Assembly: GCA_037044905.1 (NCBI GenBank)
Contig: JBAOKB010000167.1
Coordinates: 20,589 to 84,588 of the forward strand
Source of the DNA: Hortaea werneckii
Lineage: Eukaryota > Ascomycota > Dothideomycetes > Mycosphaerellales > Teratosphaeriaceae
DNA: 64,000 nt
Reading direction: 5' to 3'
The position numbers and the translations under genes were made by a program. The notes beneath the pieces are model-generated. The model made no database searches, was not told the origin of the DNA, and was given only the letters and a program-made list of their open reading frames with translations. Position 1 is the stretch's first letter; every line of letters begins with the position of its first letter. Below are positions 31,763-44,129 of the stretch, one piece after another.

Positions 31763-33019
31763 TCATTCCTCCGCCCACCGCTTCTCCCGAATATGCTGTG
31801 CCCGCCCTTCTTTCTCCCTCGACCCGTCCATCTCCTCCTTCCACGCCCAGTACTCGCCTAGTCTGATCTCGGCGTAGGATGCGTAGTCGAAGTCGATCTG
31901 GCTGATGGTCGCCTGGATCAAGGCCCACACGCCCCAGTAGAAGCCCGGCACGCCGCGGAAGGCGTCAACCTGCTGCAGCATCGTGGTCATGTCGTTGTGG
32001 AAGTCGATCTCGATGGCGAGGTTGTCGGTGTCGTTGATGGAGTGGTATCGGAAGGAGCCGACGTAGCTTTTGAGGAAGTCGAGACGTTGGGAGTGGGTGG
32101 GCACGGCCGCGTGGTTGCAGTCCATGCCGGCCCATTCGGCGAAGTGGTTTGCGATGTCGAAGGCGGCGGGGACGGGCGTGGCGTATTCGTAGTCGATGAA
32201 GCTGACTGGACGTTCTTTACCGTCGCCGTTGGTCTCGGTTCCGGATGGATGTTGTACGATGACATTGCCGCACAGGAGGTCGCAGTGGCCGAAGATGTAG
32301 TCCCTCCCATCGAGCCCGGGCGTTGATCCCAGTCTCTCAGAGAGCCATGTACACTCCTTGCTGAGCTTTGCGTTTCGTTCCCGCTCCTTCTCAGTCGTGT
32401 TGGGTAGAGCATCTATCCACTGCTGCATGACAGTCCACAGGTTGGGTGCAGGTCTGGTGAGCTTGCCATCTTTAGGCGCGCAATGTTTCTGCTTCAGCTC
32501 TTGATCCAGGATAGGTGTGTTTGTAAGGGTGGAGATGGGCAGTGCGCCATGCCATTGTCCCAGCCTCTTCGCGACTGCTCGGTAGACTTCCGGCCTGTGC
32601 AGGTCTTCCGCACTGCATACATCGCCCTGGATGAAGCGGTACATGAGTCCATTGTCGAACCGAGCCAGCAATGGCGGCGCTAGACCCAGTGTCGCTAGCA
32701 AGTTGTGTGCTCTGAGTTCTCGTTCTCGGTCAATGAGTACATCGGTGCCCTTGCCGTACGCGCGGATGAGGACAGCTTCGTCGTCGATCTCCGCCTTGGA
32801 AAGGCCCGGCCGCTGCTTGACGGCTTTGGTCAAAGTGTTTGTGATGCCGTCGGTAAAGCGCTTGAAGACGACAGGGCCCGGGTCGGTCTTCCAGTCCGGG
32901 TTCAACGCATGGACTAGCTCCAGTGCCGATCGATCTGCGTCGCCATTCTCGAAGGTGAAAGGGATATGCCGCAGTGCGAGCGGACTATCGACGGGAGGGA
33001 GGTCGGTAGGTGAGGACAT
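31763..33019 (-). CDS. EKI1: Ethanolamine kinase (choline/ethanolamine kinase family)
   Basis: A 418-residue intron-free gene starting at MSSPTDLPP; an upstream in-frame Met at 33223 would add 68 residues that do not resemble the family. It phosphorylates ethanolamine with ATP, the first step of the CDP-ethanolamine route to phosphatidylethanolamine, in the cytosol. The phosphate-binding segment FKRFTDGITNTLTK lies near residue 50, the catalytic Brenner motif YIFGHCDLLCGNVI near 260 and the metal-binding FIDYEYATPVPAAFDIANHF near 290. WGVWALIQATISQIDFDYASYA near the C-terminus is conserved. Features such as RAYGKGTDVLIDRERE favour ethanolamine over choline kinase; dual activity cannot be excluded. 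Confidence 0.9.
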   Translation of the reverse strand: MSSPTDLPPVDSPLALRHIPFTFENGDADRSALELVHALNPDWKTDPGPVVFKRFTDGITNTLTKAVKQRPGLSKAEIDDEAVLIRAYGKGTDVLIDRERELRAHNLLATLGLAPPLLARFDNGLMYRFIQGDVCSAEDLHRPEVYRAVAKRLGQWHGALPISTLTNTPILDQELKQKHCAPKDGKLTRPAPNLWTVMQQWIDALPNTTEKERERNAKLSKECTWLSERLGSTPGLDGRDYIFGHCDLLCGNVIVQHPSGTETNGDGKERPVSFIDYEYATPVPAAFDIANHFAEWAGMDCNHAAVPTHSQRLDFLKSYVGSFRYHSINDTDNLAIEIDFHNDMTTMLQQVDAFRGVPGFYWGVWALIQATISQIDFDYASYAEIRLGEYWAWKEEMDGSREKEGRAQHIREKRWAEE

Positions 33020-34531
33020 CTTGGTTGGATCTATCGTTGTATTGGAGGGCTTCCAGATGCAGCATGTTAGCCCCCACTCCGCTGGCCGGTGAAGCTCGCA
33101 ATCGAGCGTAGGAAAAGTGGTGGTTGGAATGTGAATGGAATGAAAGGTCACCAGGAAGTCCAGGTGGGAAAAAGGGTTTTGTGGCCGCGCGCGCGGACTG
33201 GCACTGACACTGGCGAAACCCACCCGGATGGCAGCTATGGGATGCTATTCGACTGCGGCTACACCCAATGGGTTCGGCAAGTGTATATGCCCCGCTGTGG
33301 GAAGTGGGATGGATGGATGGCGGGCGGGGCGGCGGACTGCGGCGTGGTTCCTGGGCGGTGATGCCATGGTGCAGGTTTGATGGAGATTGATTGGCGCATT
33401 TGATTGAGCCAGGGCAATGGGGTGGGGCGGGGGCAGGGATGGGCAATGAATGGCAGCGGCAGCGAGCGAGAGAGGACGAAGAGATGGATGGGACTTACCG
33501 ACGAGGGCCTGCTCCTCGGCATGGCATCAGATGGGAGAACAGTAGACATGGTGAAATGGATGAATCAAAAGCACCAAGTACTATGTATGGATTCTTTGCC
33601 TTTCCCGCTACCCCCAATCCCCCAATGTTCCAGTCGCGGCCATGTCGCATCATCGGCACCCGGAGTCCTGACGAGGCAAGTGGAGTTTGACGTAGGGCTC
33701 TGTCTGTCTGTCTGTTCTGTCTGTCTGGCCTCGGCGGCGGCTGCTCCAAGGCCAATGCCGCCCACTCCGCCGCTGATCCTCATCCTCCGGCTATTTCGCC
33801 GGTCATCTATAGCTCTTTTCGACCTCCACTACAGTACCTATCTATTCACGCTATTAGACGCAGGGTCCCTAATCAGTTCTATCAGTATGACGGAATTACA
33901 TGTAGTGGAGTATTGCGCAGTGAGAAAGGCTCCACCATTTGTTGGCGGTAGTGAGAAGTCGTCGATACTTGCTCTTGACGATAAGTCGCGTCGATCTCGT
34001 CGCCATCTCAACAAACAGCTAGCGCAGCTACATGTTACCGCCTGTTCTAGGCGTCTATCCCCATATGTCTACTACGGTCGAAGAATCTTGGAACGAGTCA
34101 AAAGGAGGCTTTGTCTCCCATGTTGGTTTCCAAGGCAGACTTGAAATGATCATTTTGTGCGAAGGAGGAATTGAAGAGCCAGTGAGAATGGAAATGGAGA
34201 AGAGGGAAAAAGGAAAAGGGAAGGGGAAGGAGTGGACTGAAAAGAAGTGCAAAGAGGAAGAAGATATGAGAACCATTGGAATTTGATGAGTAAAGATCAA
34301 TGAAAAGCTGCAAAAGATGTTGGAAAGAACTAGATGCTAGCTCTATACAAATCGTCTATGTCTAAGAGTGATCAAATTTCTATCGATCTTTCGTCTATAT
34401 TCGTGGGTATCTTCGCGCAGAGATCATATACACCGCGCTATGCATCGCTTGCTTTTCGTCGTTGAGGTGGTGATTCGTATGAGATTATTCGATGCTTTTG
34501 TCTTCCCCAATGTTGATTCATCGTTGATGGC
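33020..34531. other. Intergenic region
   Basis: No gene is recognised. Near the ethanolamine kinase start are an (ATGG)n stretch at about 33308-33319 and a (CTGT)n run at about 33704-33722. Confidence 0.5.
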
Positions 34532-36326
34532 TTATACCATCTGGCCGCCAGCGTTCTCAGCCAGCTCGTCCTCCTTCTCGCCAAAGCGAGCCTCCTTGAC
34601 CTGGCCGGCCTCGTCATCATCGCTGGAGAAGCCGTACTCCTTGGCAAGGTCGTCGATGCCCTTGGCGTCGAGCTTGGGAAGCTGCTGGGCGGCGTGGACA
34701 TAGGACATCTTCTCGACATAGCCCTTGGCGAAGATCAAGTCAATCTCCTCCAGAGTCCTACCGGAAGTCTCTGGGTAGAAGAAGTACAAGATCGGGAAGA
34801 AGCTTGCGTTGAGGGCGGCGAAGAAGAGGTAAGTACCCCAGCCGATGTTTTCAATGAGCACTGGCGTGATCATGACAATGAAGAAGTTCCAAATCTAGAC
34901 AAAACCGTTAGTACAAGCTTGATAGAATGGTAGCTGTGGGTGGTAACTTACCCAGTTCTGGGTGGTAGACAGGGCGTTGGCTTTCGCACGGGTCTTGAGA
35001 GGGTTGATCTCAGCCGGGTACAACCATGGCAGAGGCAACCAGGTAGCACCGAAGAAGGCAATGTAGGTGAACAGACCGACGGCAGCACCCTTACCAGCCT
35101 CCTGAGTGCCTGGAATAAGCGCACCGAAGGTGATAATCATGGAAAGCATTTGGCCAACCTGAGAGCATGTTAGCGCTTGAATGAAGATGAGTGTAGTAAA
35201 ATAGTACTCACAGTGCCGATGAGGTAAAGCTTGCGACGGCCGACACGCTCAACAGCGAACCAGGAGGTCGTAGCGAAGAGCGAGTACACAATCATGTTGA
35301 CACCACCCAGGAGCAGTGCGGTGTTGTGTGATGTGTCGATCGTGTTCTGGAACAGAATCGGGAAGTAGTAGATCACAGCATTGCAGCCAGAAAGCTGCTG
35401 CATACACTGGCCGCCAGCACCGAGGATCATACGGCGGAAGTGCTGAGTCTTGCCGCCAGTGAAGATAGCAGAGATGGGCGTGTTGCCGCCGTTGTGGCCG
35501 GAAGCGCGGATGGAGTCAATGATGACTTGGACGCCAAACTTGACTTCCTCGTCCTCAACAGGCCTGCCTTCGAGAGCAGCCATTACCTCGGTCGCCTCTT
35601 CGATCCTATCCTTAGTGAGGAGCCAGCGAGGAGACTCAGGGAGTCTAGTGTTCAAAGCAATGACGATGAAAGCGAACACACACTGGAAAGCAATCGGGAA
35701 GCGCCAGGTGAATGGGTCGGGACCGTAAAGACAGCCATAGTCGATCCAGTAGGCGATTAAAGTTCCAATGGCAACGTTACCACCCTCGATACAGATCAAG
35801 CGACCACGGTTGTGGGCCTTACTGCACTCGGATTGATAGGTTGGGACGGTCGATGTGTTGATACCGTTGCCAACGCCGGTAATGGCTCGTCCGACGATAA
35901 ACTGGCCTGTTGCACCTCCGCCAACAGGTACTGCTGCAAGCTGGATGATCACACCAATAACCATGACAACAGCGCCAATGTAGATAGATCGTCGTCGACC
36001 AAGCCAGTCACCGAAGTTCAGGATGAAGAGAGCGCCCAGGAAACAGCCAACCGCGTAGATCGAGACAACGAAACCTTCGTAGGTGCTATCGTTGTGGACT
36101 TCAGGGAAGTCGGTGACGAAAGCTTCAGAGGAGATAATACCAGACTGTTGCAAGTCAGCATCGCCATCCGTGAGTGGGTAGGGTTGATAGTGCTCACCAT
36201 GACACCTTGGTCATAACCGAAGAGCAAGAAATCCGTAGTAGCAACAGCGGTAACAAGCCATTGTAGAGTTCGCCCGCTGGTGCCCCAGAAGGTGGGGACG
36301 CCGTCCTTGAGTGTTGCTCTTCCCAT
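34532..36326 (-). CDS. MFS sugar transporter
   Basis: Four exons, 36326-36198, 36144-35212, 35158-34952 and 34894-34532, give 543 residues; introns are 53, 53 and 57 bases with GTGAGC, GTGAGT and GTAAGT donors. It is a twelve-helix plasma-membrane permease of the sugar porter family. Visible signatures are FGYDQGVM/SGIISS in helix 1, the loop GDWLGRRRSIYIG after helix 2, PESPRWLLTKDR after helix 6, QQLSGCNAVIYYFPILF in helix 7, ERVGRRKLYLIGT after helix 8, PAEINPLKTRAKANALST and PETSGRTLEEIDLIFA at the end. The QQLSG(C/I)N segment is typical of hexose and related carriers. Substrate cannot be fixed by eye: glucose, pentose or lactose/quinate-type sugars are all possible. The C-terminal tail is acidic and cytosolic. 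Confidence 0.93.
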
Positions 36327-37901
36327 TATGGAGATCTAGACAAGTCACAAGTATCTTGAGTGAGAAAATGCGATAATCTGGGGATGGAGGGAGCAGGTAG
36401 ATATATGAACACCGGAAGACCTTGCGAAATGGACCCACGACGTCTTTACCCCGAGGATGGAGAGCGAGCGGAACCCCAGCAAGCCACGAGGTCCCACTGT
36501 TGCTCTTGTGCGTGGAGCATGCCTAGAGAAGGCCCTTCGAACGAGTTGAACAGAGCTTACCTTGGCGAGGTTCGACGTCGAATGACGGATGGCGCCAGTA
36601 GGACGTCTCATCTGCGACGCTGACGGGCTAGGGGACCCCGAATGATGTCGGCAGGGCCAGAAAACTCAGTTTTTGGCCCCTTCTGGTGGAGTCCTGCATA
36701 GTGTCGAGGGCGCATGGGGGATGGGTGCGCTGGGACGAGACAAAGGGCCCCCTTGGCGTCGGGCTTGGGGGTGGAGCGGAGCCATGAAGTCCCAAGTATA
36801 CCAAGATCTCGGCGAAATTTGACTCGCCCAATTTCGCCGGGCGAAGATGGGCGGGCGGCGGGCCTTTCGAGATAGATCTCCTCGGCGGACGGGCGAAGAG
36901 GACGGGTCACATCATCAAGGAAATGCCATGCTCGCGAAGAAGGTGTATCCTCTGTTTTGCACCGACCATTCTGCGCATGTGCGTCGCCGTCCTGTCTGGT
37001 CCTGCCTGCTTGCGGCGTGGAGGGGACGCGGAGGAAGCGCGGGCGCGTCGCCACCGAGGCGTTCTTCTACGAACTTGGCTTCTGTAACCGCTTGGCCAAC
37101 AAAACTCTTCGAAACTCTTTTCCTCCGTTATGATGGCGCCCAGAGATGGCTTGCCCGCAGAGAAGAATTTTAGTCTCCGCGATACGTTCGCCTTGGGGCG
37201 GGTAAACCTCTGGGTTGAATGGGCGAATCGAGTGTTGGATCTGCTAATGCTGGTGAGGCACGGGATCTCACTTGGGGTAGACAGTAACATCAAGACTCTT
37301 TGCGACGAGAAGTATCTCGATGGGAAGGGAAAAGTCAGATGCTCAATGGAACTCTGGCCCATGCGTTGTCTGCACGCCATGACGAGCGCCGCGCGAGGCG
37401 CCAAACCGCGCATCTCGTGAGCGGATGGCCATGTTATCACCACATGGGGTCCTCCACATCAGACTATATCGCATAGAGTTCGAAGGGGGCTCCAACAACC
37501 GCCAAGTCCAGACTGAGATTGCCCGTCCCAGCCAACCGACGGCTGCAAACGGCGTTGGCAAACGTGACTCGCTCGCGTGGTGAACCCATGCAGGTTGCAA
37601 TGGGACCCTCCCCCACTGACCCCGTGAGGCCCAGGATATGGAGATTGGAGAGACGCGATGATGCCAACCCCCTTAACTTCTTGACATGTCTTGACATTAC
37701 TTCTTTCAGCCAAGCGCAAAGCGCCCACTACATCTACAAGCTAATCCTTCGGGTGCCCTGGGGAAAATATTCGCGCAATCCTTTCCAACAATTCATCCGT
37801 CCCCAACTCCGGTAAGTCCTTCCGAAACATTTGAGTCTTTTACACCAACGCCAACCGCGCACGCCGAGTCCGCCAGAAACATTAGCCGCCGTATCCCATC
37901 C
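36327..37901. other. Intergenic region
   Basis: Holds the transporter promoter and the 3' flank of the F-box gene. Frames up to 178 codons (minus 36907-37443) have no recognisable family. Confidence 0.5.
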
Positions 37902-39255
37902 TCAGGCCGAACTGTTCGACTGTGCCTCAATCAGATTAAGGATTTGCTCTACGCATTCCCACACTCGCCTTCGGCTTGCTACACCTTCGGACCCATCCCC
38001 CATCTCAACACTCGTATCTGCATCTCTGTAATGAGCCTGGCCCAACAGCCGTCGATACAGCCGCTCCCAATCAGCCTCGCAGCCCTCCAGTAAATACGCT
38101 GGAAGCTTCTTGACGCCGTCATTGAGCTCGAAGAGGTACGGCATGTCCTGCCGGAGCCGGTTGCGCCAGAATCGAGTATCACAGCATCCCGCAACGCTAG
38201 GAGATGCGGAGAGGATATCGAGAAGGGTAGTAGCATCAACATGCGTAAGAATGCTATGCACAAGCTCGACTGGAAGCTGATCGAACGGGTCATCATGACG
38301 GACTGTTCGCCTTCTGCTGAGCGGGGTCGACGATCGTTGCGCAGTAATAGGTTGAGATGCCTTGCCTTGCCGCTCCGTCAGGATCTCATACGCTTCCAGT
38401 GCTGAAGGGCATTCCACTGGATCACAAAGCCAGGGTAATTTTGCCTCCGCCTGGTCGTGATCTTCCCACAGGCTCGTTCCGACCGATGGTTGCAGCTCTC
38501 TGTAATCCATCCCGCCAAGACACGTCCGTGAGCCTTGCAGTAGACCAGCCATCACCTCCCTCAGGACCTTGAGATCAAGCCCGTCATCCTTCACCTTTGT
38601 CGATGCATTCCTCCCACCTCGCTGCCTCGCTGCCTCGCACCGTCTCATCCTCCACGCTTTCCGCATCAATTCCCAACACCTGACATGCAAAGGAAAACTC
38701 GCCATTCCCTCCTCCTCCTCCTCCTCCGCCTCCTCCCTCTCGATCTCTTGAATATGCACTCATACTCAACTTCGTCCCCTCCCCATATCGTCCCCGCGCA
38801 ACGAACAAATCCCTCGCCATCATCGCCCCCTCACCATCATCATCCTCCTCCTCATCGCTCAACCCGACCAACGCCCAGCCTAGGTCCGTGGTATTACCCA
38901 ACCCCGTAAGATACGCACGGCCCGACTGCGGATCCTGCGCGAGCATGCGCAAATCACGTAGCCAGGCGAGGCGGGCGTGGAGGTCTTCTTCGTATGCATC
39001 ATGGGCGCTGTGGGGATTACTACTGCTGCTCACATGTAAAGCGGCGAGGTGGGAGGAGAGGGAGGTAGTGCTCAGGGTCGGGGTCGATTTGCTTTTCGTG
39101 CGTAATCTGCCATTTTGACGGGGAGCGTGAGGTGATGTTGGCTGAGAAGGCTGCGGTTGGGTTTCGCGACGTTGCTGTTGGGTGAGTGTGCTGATGAGCG
39201 CGGAAGGTCTGAAGGGGGCGCCGCAGATCGCGCAGTCGAAGTCGAGGACTCCCAT
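37902..39255 (-). CDS. F-box protein, frame broken by one base
   Basis: Two overlapping frames form one gene. The first starts at 39255 (MGVLDFDCAICGAPFRPSAL) and includes LAWLRDLRMLAQDPQSGRAYLTG. The second carries FPLHVRCWELMRKAW and an F-box near its middle (DPFDQLPVELVHSILTHVDA, then LSASPSVAGC). This order, a CxxC start, an RAYLTG block, an FPLH-CW block and an F-box, is common in fungal F-box proteins. The frame must shift at the four-A run (plus 38694-38697), where one base fewer gives GEFPLHVRCW. A 19-base GTATGA..CAAG intron would also shift the frame but is too short to be credible. Total about 450 residues. Such proteins are probable substrate adaptors for SCF ubiquitin ligases; the target is unknown. 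Confidence 0.75.
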
Positions 39256-40363
39256 TTGATTGGTGATCGTTAGGTTTTACGTCCCTGTCAGACAGGTCTA
39301 GCGCGGAGGGATTGGCAGTCCTTTGGTCTAAAGCTTTACGCGACTGTTGTAAGTATCGTTGGGAAGCTACAGGCTGTTGTATGTGACTCTTGATCACAGG
39401 CAGTACTGGCCGGGGGTTAAACATCTTTCTAGAGATTTTTTTGGGGTGAATGTCGGTAGAGGGACTCAACGAAATGGTTGATAGGTATTGGCATAAGGAG
39501 AAGCATGTTTCAGCAGCAGTTCCGTCTTACATATGATCAATACACTGATTGGGAACACGTCCATGTGATCGAATTAGTCCATCGGTGGCCGCCATACCAC
39601 GGCTTGGGTGCCAAAGGCCGACTCTTTCTCGTGCTTTCAGTCTTACATGCGACATCGGGTGCAGTCTGAGAGTGTTTGAGTCGATGGGACAAGACCGGCT
39701 GCAGGGACGCGTCTGTTCGATGGCTTCTCGGCGCGTACACCGCACGGATCGCTGCCGTCCGCGGCCGCGTCCGGACGGAATTTTCTTTTAATCTTTTTCC
39801 TTTTCTTTCTCGCCTGCGTCAGACCACATCAGCAAAGAGTGCGTTGATGTTCAAGCTCGACGCGCTGTGACCGGGCGGCTCCGTCTAGTTTCGCAGGCCG
39901 CGCTTCAACCACGAAAAGCCGGTTTCGTCCGAATTGCCACCAGCGCGACGCGCCACACCGCGGGCGCGCCGCGTTGACGACTCGTATGGTCTTTTCCCAA
40001 CATCACCTGCCTCTGCGATAAAAGCTTCTTTGCCTTGTGGCAAAATTCTAATAAATATCTGCCACAATTTGAAAGGCTCTCGAATTGGTCGTTTTCGGCA
40101 ACGTGGTCGTATGCGTTGCAGATACAGACAGGCGGATGATCGAGTTATTACCTGTCGCAATGGCAACGTTGCCGCCAATTGAGGCGTACAGCACCATTCC
40201 AGCACGCCCATGGCATTTGGTCGATAGATAACTTTCCGTCTGCCACCTCTACGCGGGCCCTAAGTCCGCAGGAGATGGTCTTCTTGCGGACTCAATCACA
40301 ACTCGACAAGGCCCTTTCCCAAACCTCAAGGACTTGCCTCTTGCGTTGACTCTTACTGGCCGA
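39256..40363. other. Intergenic region
   Basis: No gene is recognised. It includes the F-box gene promoter and the 3' flank of the Gpn1 gene. Confidence 0.5.
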
Positions 40364-41647
40364 TCACCCTTGCGTCTTCTTGATATAGTCCGCACTCTTC
40401 AGCGTCGCAGCAGGGCCCTTGCTATCCTTCACAGCAGCTTCGTACCGCGCTTGCATACTTTGCTTCCACGCCTCCTCTTCCTCCGCCGCATCGATTTCCG
40501 CTTCATCATCCGGCTCTTCTAGTCCACCTTGCTCCTCTTCCTCGTCATCCTCGTCCATAGCTTCCGCGTCACTGACCGTTTCTGGCTCGTCTTTCGGTCT
40601 GCCTGTATCTGGGAAGTTGCCTGAAGGTGTAGCATATTTCCCAGTTCCCTTCGCTTTGGAACTGACCTGCATGTCTTTCATCATCCTCGCGACATCACGC
40701 TCGCGAAGTTCGGACTTCTGCTGTTCGGCCTCTTTTCGTCGCTTCTCCAGCTCCGGACGATATTCCTTCTCGAACTCGACCCGTTTTTCTTCGACGGCGG
40801 CGAAGAAATCGTCAACGCCAGATCCTGTCATGCTGCTCACGCCCACCACGCTCAAAGCGTTGTAGAATTCTTCGAGAACGAGACTCATCGAGTTGAGGAG
40901 AGAATTCATGTATCCGCTACCTTCGCCATGCTGCTCTTCTTCCTCCTTGCGAAGCGCTGCTTGGAAGGCTTCAAAGTCGCGCATCCAATCCACGGCCTCA
41001 GTCTCTTCCTTGACATCTGTCTTATTGAAGACTAATATCATTGGTAGTTTAGTCTTGTAGAGAATGCTGATGGCGTACAGCATGTTGGACATGAATGTAC
41101 TTGTGTTTTCCGTCGTGCGTGGGGTATCGATGACATATGCTATCACGGTCGGGAAGCTGCTCGCCAGGCTGCTCAGTAGAATACTGCCTGATGCCGACCA
41201 GACGAACACTTCGATTTGACCCGGGGTGTCTACCAGGATGTGGCCGGGTATCTTCTTCTCCTGCGCGTTCGTATCTGGCAGACAGCGTTTCTCGAGAATG
41301 CCCATGACTTGATCGATCTTGGTACTGAACAGGTTCAGACTGGTGAGAATGCCTCCGTTGGGGCCTAGGTTGTACTGCTTCATGACCTCCTTGTAGTTGA
41401 CACTGTCCCGGATATCGATGTTCGAGTCGAATGGAACCGAACGGACGGCGGGGTCAAGATTCAGTACGTAGGGCGGAGGGGTGGAGGAGGACTGGGACTG
41501 ATGGTGGAGATGCGCATTGATGCGTTGCATGAAGGTGGTCTTGCCAGATCCAGCCATACCGATTGTGATGACAGCGACGGGCGGTTGCTGCGAGGAGGTG
41601 GTGGCAGAGGGAGTGGGGTTCGCGGCGGCAGAGGATGAGGAAGCCAT
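40364..41647 (-). CDS. NPA3: GPN-loop GTPase 1 (Gpn1/Npa3)
   Basis: An intact intron-free gene of 427 residues from MASSSSAAANP; an upstream Met at 41677 would add ten. Motifs: P-loop GMAGSGKTT near residue 30, LDPAVRSVPFDSNIDIRD switch region, the diagnostic QYNLGPNGGILTSLN GPN loop, DTPGQIEVF, and the NKTD guanine-specificity motif. The C-terminal 130 residues are charged, with a long acidic stretch (DAEAMDEDDEEEEQGG). Gpn1 works with Gpn3 and other factors in assembly and nuclear import of RNA polymerase II. It is divergent from, and 306 bases from, the Cwf19 gene. It has no frame errors although its neighbours do. Confidence 0.95.
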   Translation of the reverse strand: MASSSSAAANPTPSATTSSQQPPVAVITIGMAGSGKTTFMQRINAHLHHQSQSSSTPPPYVLNLDPAVRSVPFDSNIDIRDSVNYKEVMKQYNLGPNGGILTSLNLFSTKIDQVMGILEKRCLPDTNAQEKKIPGHILVDTPGQIEVFVWSASGSILLSSLASSFPTVIAYVIDTPRTTENTSTFMSNMLYAISILYKTKLPMILVFNKTDVKEETEAVDWMRDFEAFQAALRKEEEEQHGEGSGYMNSLLNSMSLVLEEFYNALSVVGVSSMTGSGVDDFFAAVEEKRVEFEKEYRPELEKRRKEAEQQKSELRERDVARMMKDMQVSSKAKGTGKYATPSGNFPDTGRPKDEPETVSDAEAMDEDDEEEEQGGLEEPDDEAEIDAAEEEEAWKQSMQARYEAAVKDSKGPAATLKSADYIKKTQG

Positions 41648-41953
41648 AGTGGGCGGTGGGAGGCCGGAGCCGATCAAGAGGTTCGAGATGTTTCAGCTGA
41701 TGGAGGATGTTGCCGCCGCGGGAAGAGGTGTGCTGCGCCGGTATGTGGGATGTGTACGAAGTATTGTGCTGGGGGCGGAGATGTTGTAGAGAGTTTGGAG
41801 GTGTTCGGCTCAGCATGTGAAAATGATGTCAAAAGCTTTGGCCTCCAAGCTTCCTTCGCGACCGACTGGCCAGACATCTCAGGACGAGTTCGGAAGAGTG
41901 CGCTTGCGCGGTTGCACTGCGACTATTCACCGCTGTTTCGGCGAATTACAGTC
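41648..41953. promoter_or_regulatory. Shared divergent promoter, Gpn1 and Cwf19
   Basis: A 306-base gap separates the start codons of two divergent genes of RNA metabolism, so their regulatory sequences must be shared or adjacent. No individual site is identified. Confidence 0.5.
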
Positions 41954-44129
41954 ATGGGACTGGAAGACTTCGAGAAAGAGCTCGCAGCAAGCAGAGCTGG
42001 CGACGAGCGGGAGGAGAGGAAAGAGCGCAAGCACCGAAGCCGGCATGACCGAGACGACGATAGCGAGAGGAGACACCGTCATCGGCATCACCATCGCTCA
42101 CACCGGCACAGAGATGATGAGGACGAGAGCGAGAGACGACGTCGGCATAAGCGCCACCGGGACCGCGACGATGAGGGCGGGGAGGAGCGACATGGCAGAC
42201 ATCGACATAGCAAGCGTCGCCGCAGCGAGAGCGGATCGCCGAAACGGGAAGCCGAAGATGCGGTGAAGGTCTTCGACAGCGACGATGCAGGCGGCGTGGA
42301 AGACGAGGATGAATGGGTGGAGAAGGAGGCCGATACTGCCCCGCCACGGAGCAAATTCTCGATGAGCGGAGCGAAGACCTGCGGGAGGGCAAGGTGCAGC
42401 GCGATGCGTGGATGCAGGAGCCGTCGGGGCTCGACATTGATTACGTACAGGCGAGGAGGAAGGAAAAGGAGCCGCCCAAGAGCCAGTTCGTTGGAGCGAA
42501 GGGAGACCATGAATTCCGGGTTCAGACCGCTGAGGTGAACCAACACCTAGCAGATCTACAGCGGGACTTTGACGATGATGATACCGAAGATCCGGAGAAG
42601 ATAGACGCGCAGGAACCGGCACAGCACCAAGTCAGCTACACATTTGGCGACGCGGGCTCTTCATGGCGCATGACCAAGCTGAAGAACGTATATCGCCATG
42701 CAGAAGACAGTGGACAGGATGTCGAGGATGTGGCGCTGGAGCGGTATGGAGATCTGCGGGCCTTCGATGACGCAAGGGAGGAGGAGATGGAAGTGGATCG
42801 GAGGAAGATGTATGGCAAAGGACTATGTCGGCAAGGAGAAGCCTTCTGGTGAGCTTTTCCAGGAGAGGAAGATGAAGACAGGCATTCGGAGGGATGAGAA
42901 GGACGACGGTGGACGCAAGGCAGTGGAGAAGCTGCCGTCGCAGGGTGAGAAGATGGATGAGCAGCCTGCCCCTGCCACTACCGCGCCGCTGCATGCAACC
43001 AGTCTAAACAAATTAAAGGCACAGATGATGAAGGCAAAACTAAAGAATGACCCGAATGCGGCCCAGCTCGAAGAAGAGTACAACCGCGCCGCTGCTGCTG
43101 GAATGGCCAATTCTTCTCAGCCAGACGTTGTCGTACTGGGCAAGAGCGAGAACCGACAGCTCGCTGGTCGCGAAGGCGAAGTCAACGCCATCACCAACAA
43201 ACGCGGAAGAGAGCGCGGTCTCGTGACCGAGAACGAAGATATGTCTATCGAGGACATGGTCAAACACGAACAGCGCACTCGCGGCGTCCACGGCGGAGAA
43301 GGCAAGGCTTTCGCCGAACGGATTGCCAAGGACGGCAAGTACGAGGATGACCTCGACTACATGGACGACAACGCTACCAAACTCTCCAAGAAAGTCATGA
43401 AATCCGACGTCAACCTCCGTAATACGGCCATTGGCGATTTTCAAAAGATGCAGAGGATTCTGGAGTCATGTCCCCTCTGCTACCACGAAGACACCAGCCA
43501 GCCACCAGTAGCACCCGTCGTCAGCCTTGCCACCAGAACTTACCTCACTTTACCCACCGAGCCCGAAATCACCAAGAACGGCGCAGTCATCGTCCCGATC
43601 CAACACCGTCTCAGCCTCCTCGAATGCGACGACGACGAGTGGGAGGAAATGCGCAACTTCATGAAATCCCTCACCCGCCTCTACGCCTCGCTCGACCGCG
43701 GCGTACTCTTCTACGAAGAACGCGGCCCACTCGACTTCCCGCAAAGGTCACGCCGCCTTGAACGCCGTCCCGCTGCCCCTCCACCTCGCCGAGACCGCCC
43801 CGGCGTACTTCAAGGAAGCCGTCCTCGCTACCGACGAGCAGTGGAGCCAGCACCGTCCTATCATCGACACCCTCGCCCTGTCCCAGCGCCCGGGCTACGG
43901 CAAATCGGCTTTCCGGAAGAGTATGGTCAAGGAGATGCCGTATTTCCACGTCTGGTTCGGTTTAGATGGAGGTATGGGCCATGTGATTGAGGATGAGCGG
44001 AGGTGGCCTAAAGGCGATCTCTTCGCGCGTGAGATTCTGGGGGGGATGTTGGATCGGGGCCCGGAGACGATTAAGCGGCAGGGGAGGTGGGAGAAGGGTG
44101 GTGATCGGAAGAGGGTAGAGGGGTTTTAG
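41954..44129 (+). CDS. CWF19: Cwf19/CwfJ spliceosome-associated protein, frame broken
   Basis: The start is MGLEDFEKELAASRAGDERE, followed by an Arg/His/Asp-rich region typical of splicing factors (residues 20-110). The conserved core includes VSYTFGDAGSSWRMTKLKNV, YVGKEKPSGELFQERK and the CwfJ_C_1 part with ESCPLCYHED. The CwfJ_C_2 part has NAVPLPLHLAETAPAYFKEA and PYFHVWFGLDGGMGHVIED. Cwf19 joins late spliceosomes and acts with lariat debranching. Three frame changes are needed: near 42339-42342 (CCCC, one C missing), at 42820-42821 (one G extra) and at 43738-43740 (one C extra). Each repair restores a family-typical reading, for example MYGKDYVGKEKP. None of these sites has intron signals. 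Restored length is about 725 residues. Confidence 0.85.

Noticed and set aside
38740..38760. 19-base GTATGA..CAAG intron in the F-box gene
   Set aside because: It would fix the frame but is far shorter than any spliceosomal intron in the window; a one-base indel at the A4 run explains the break better.
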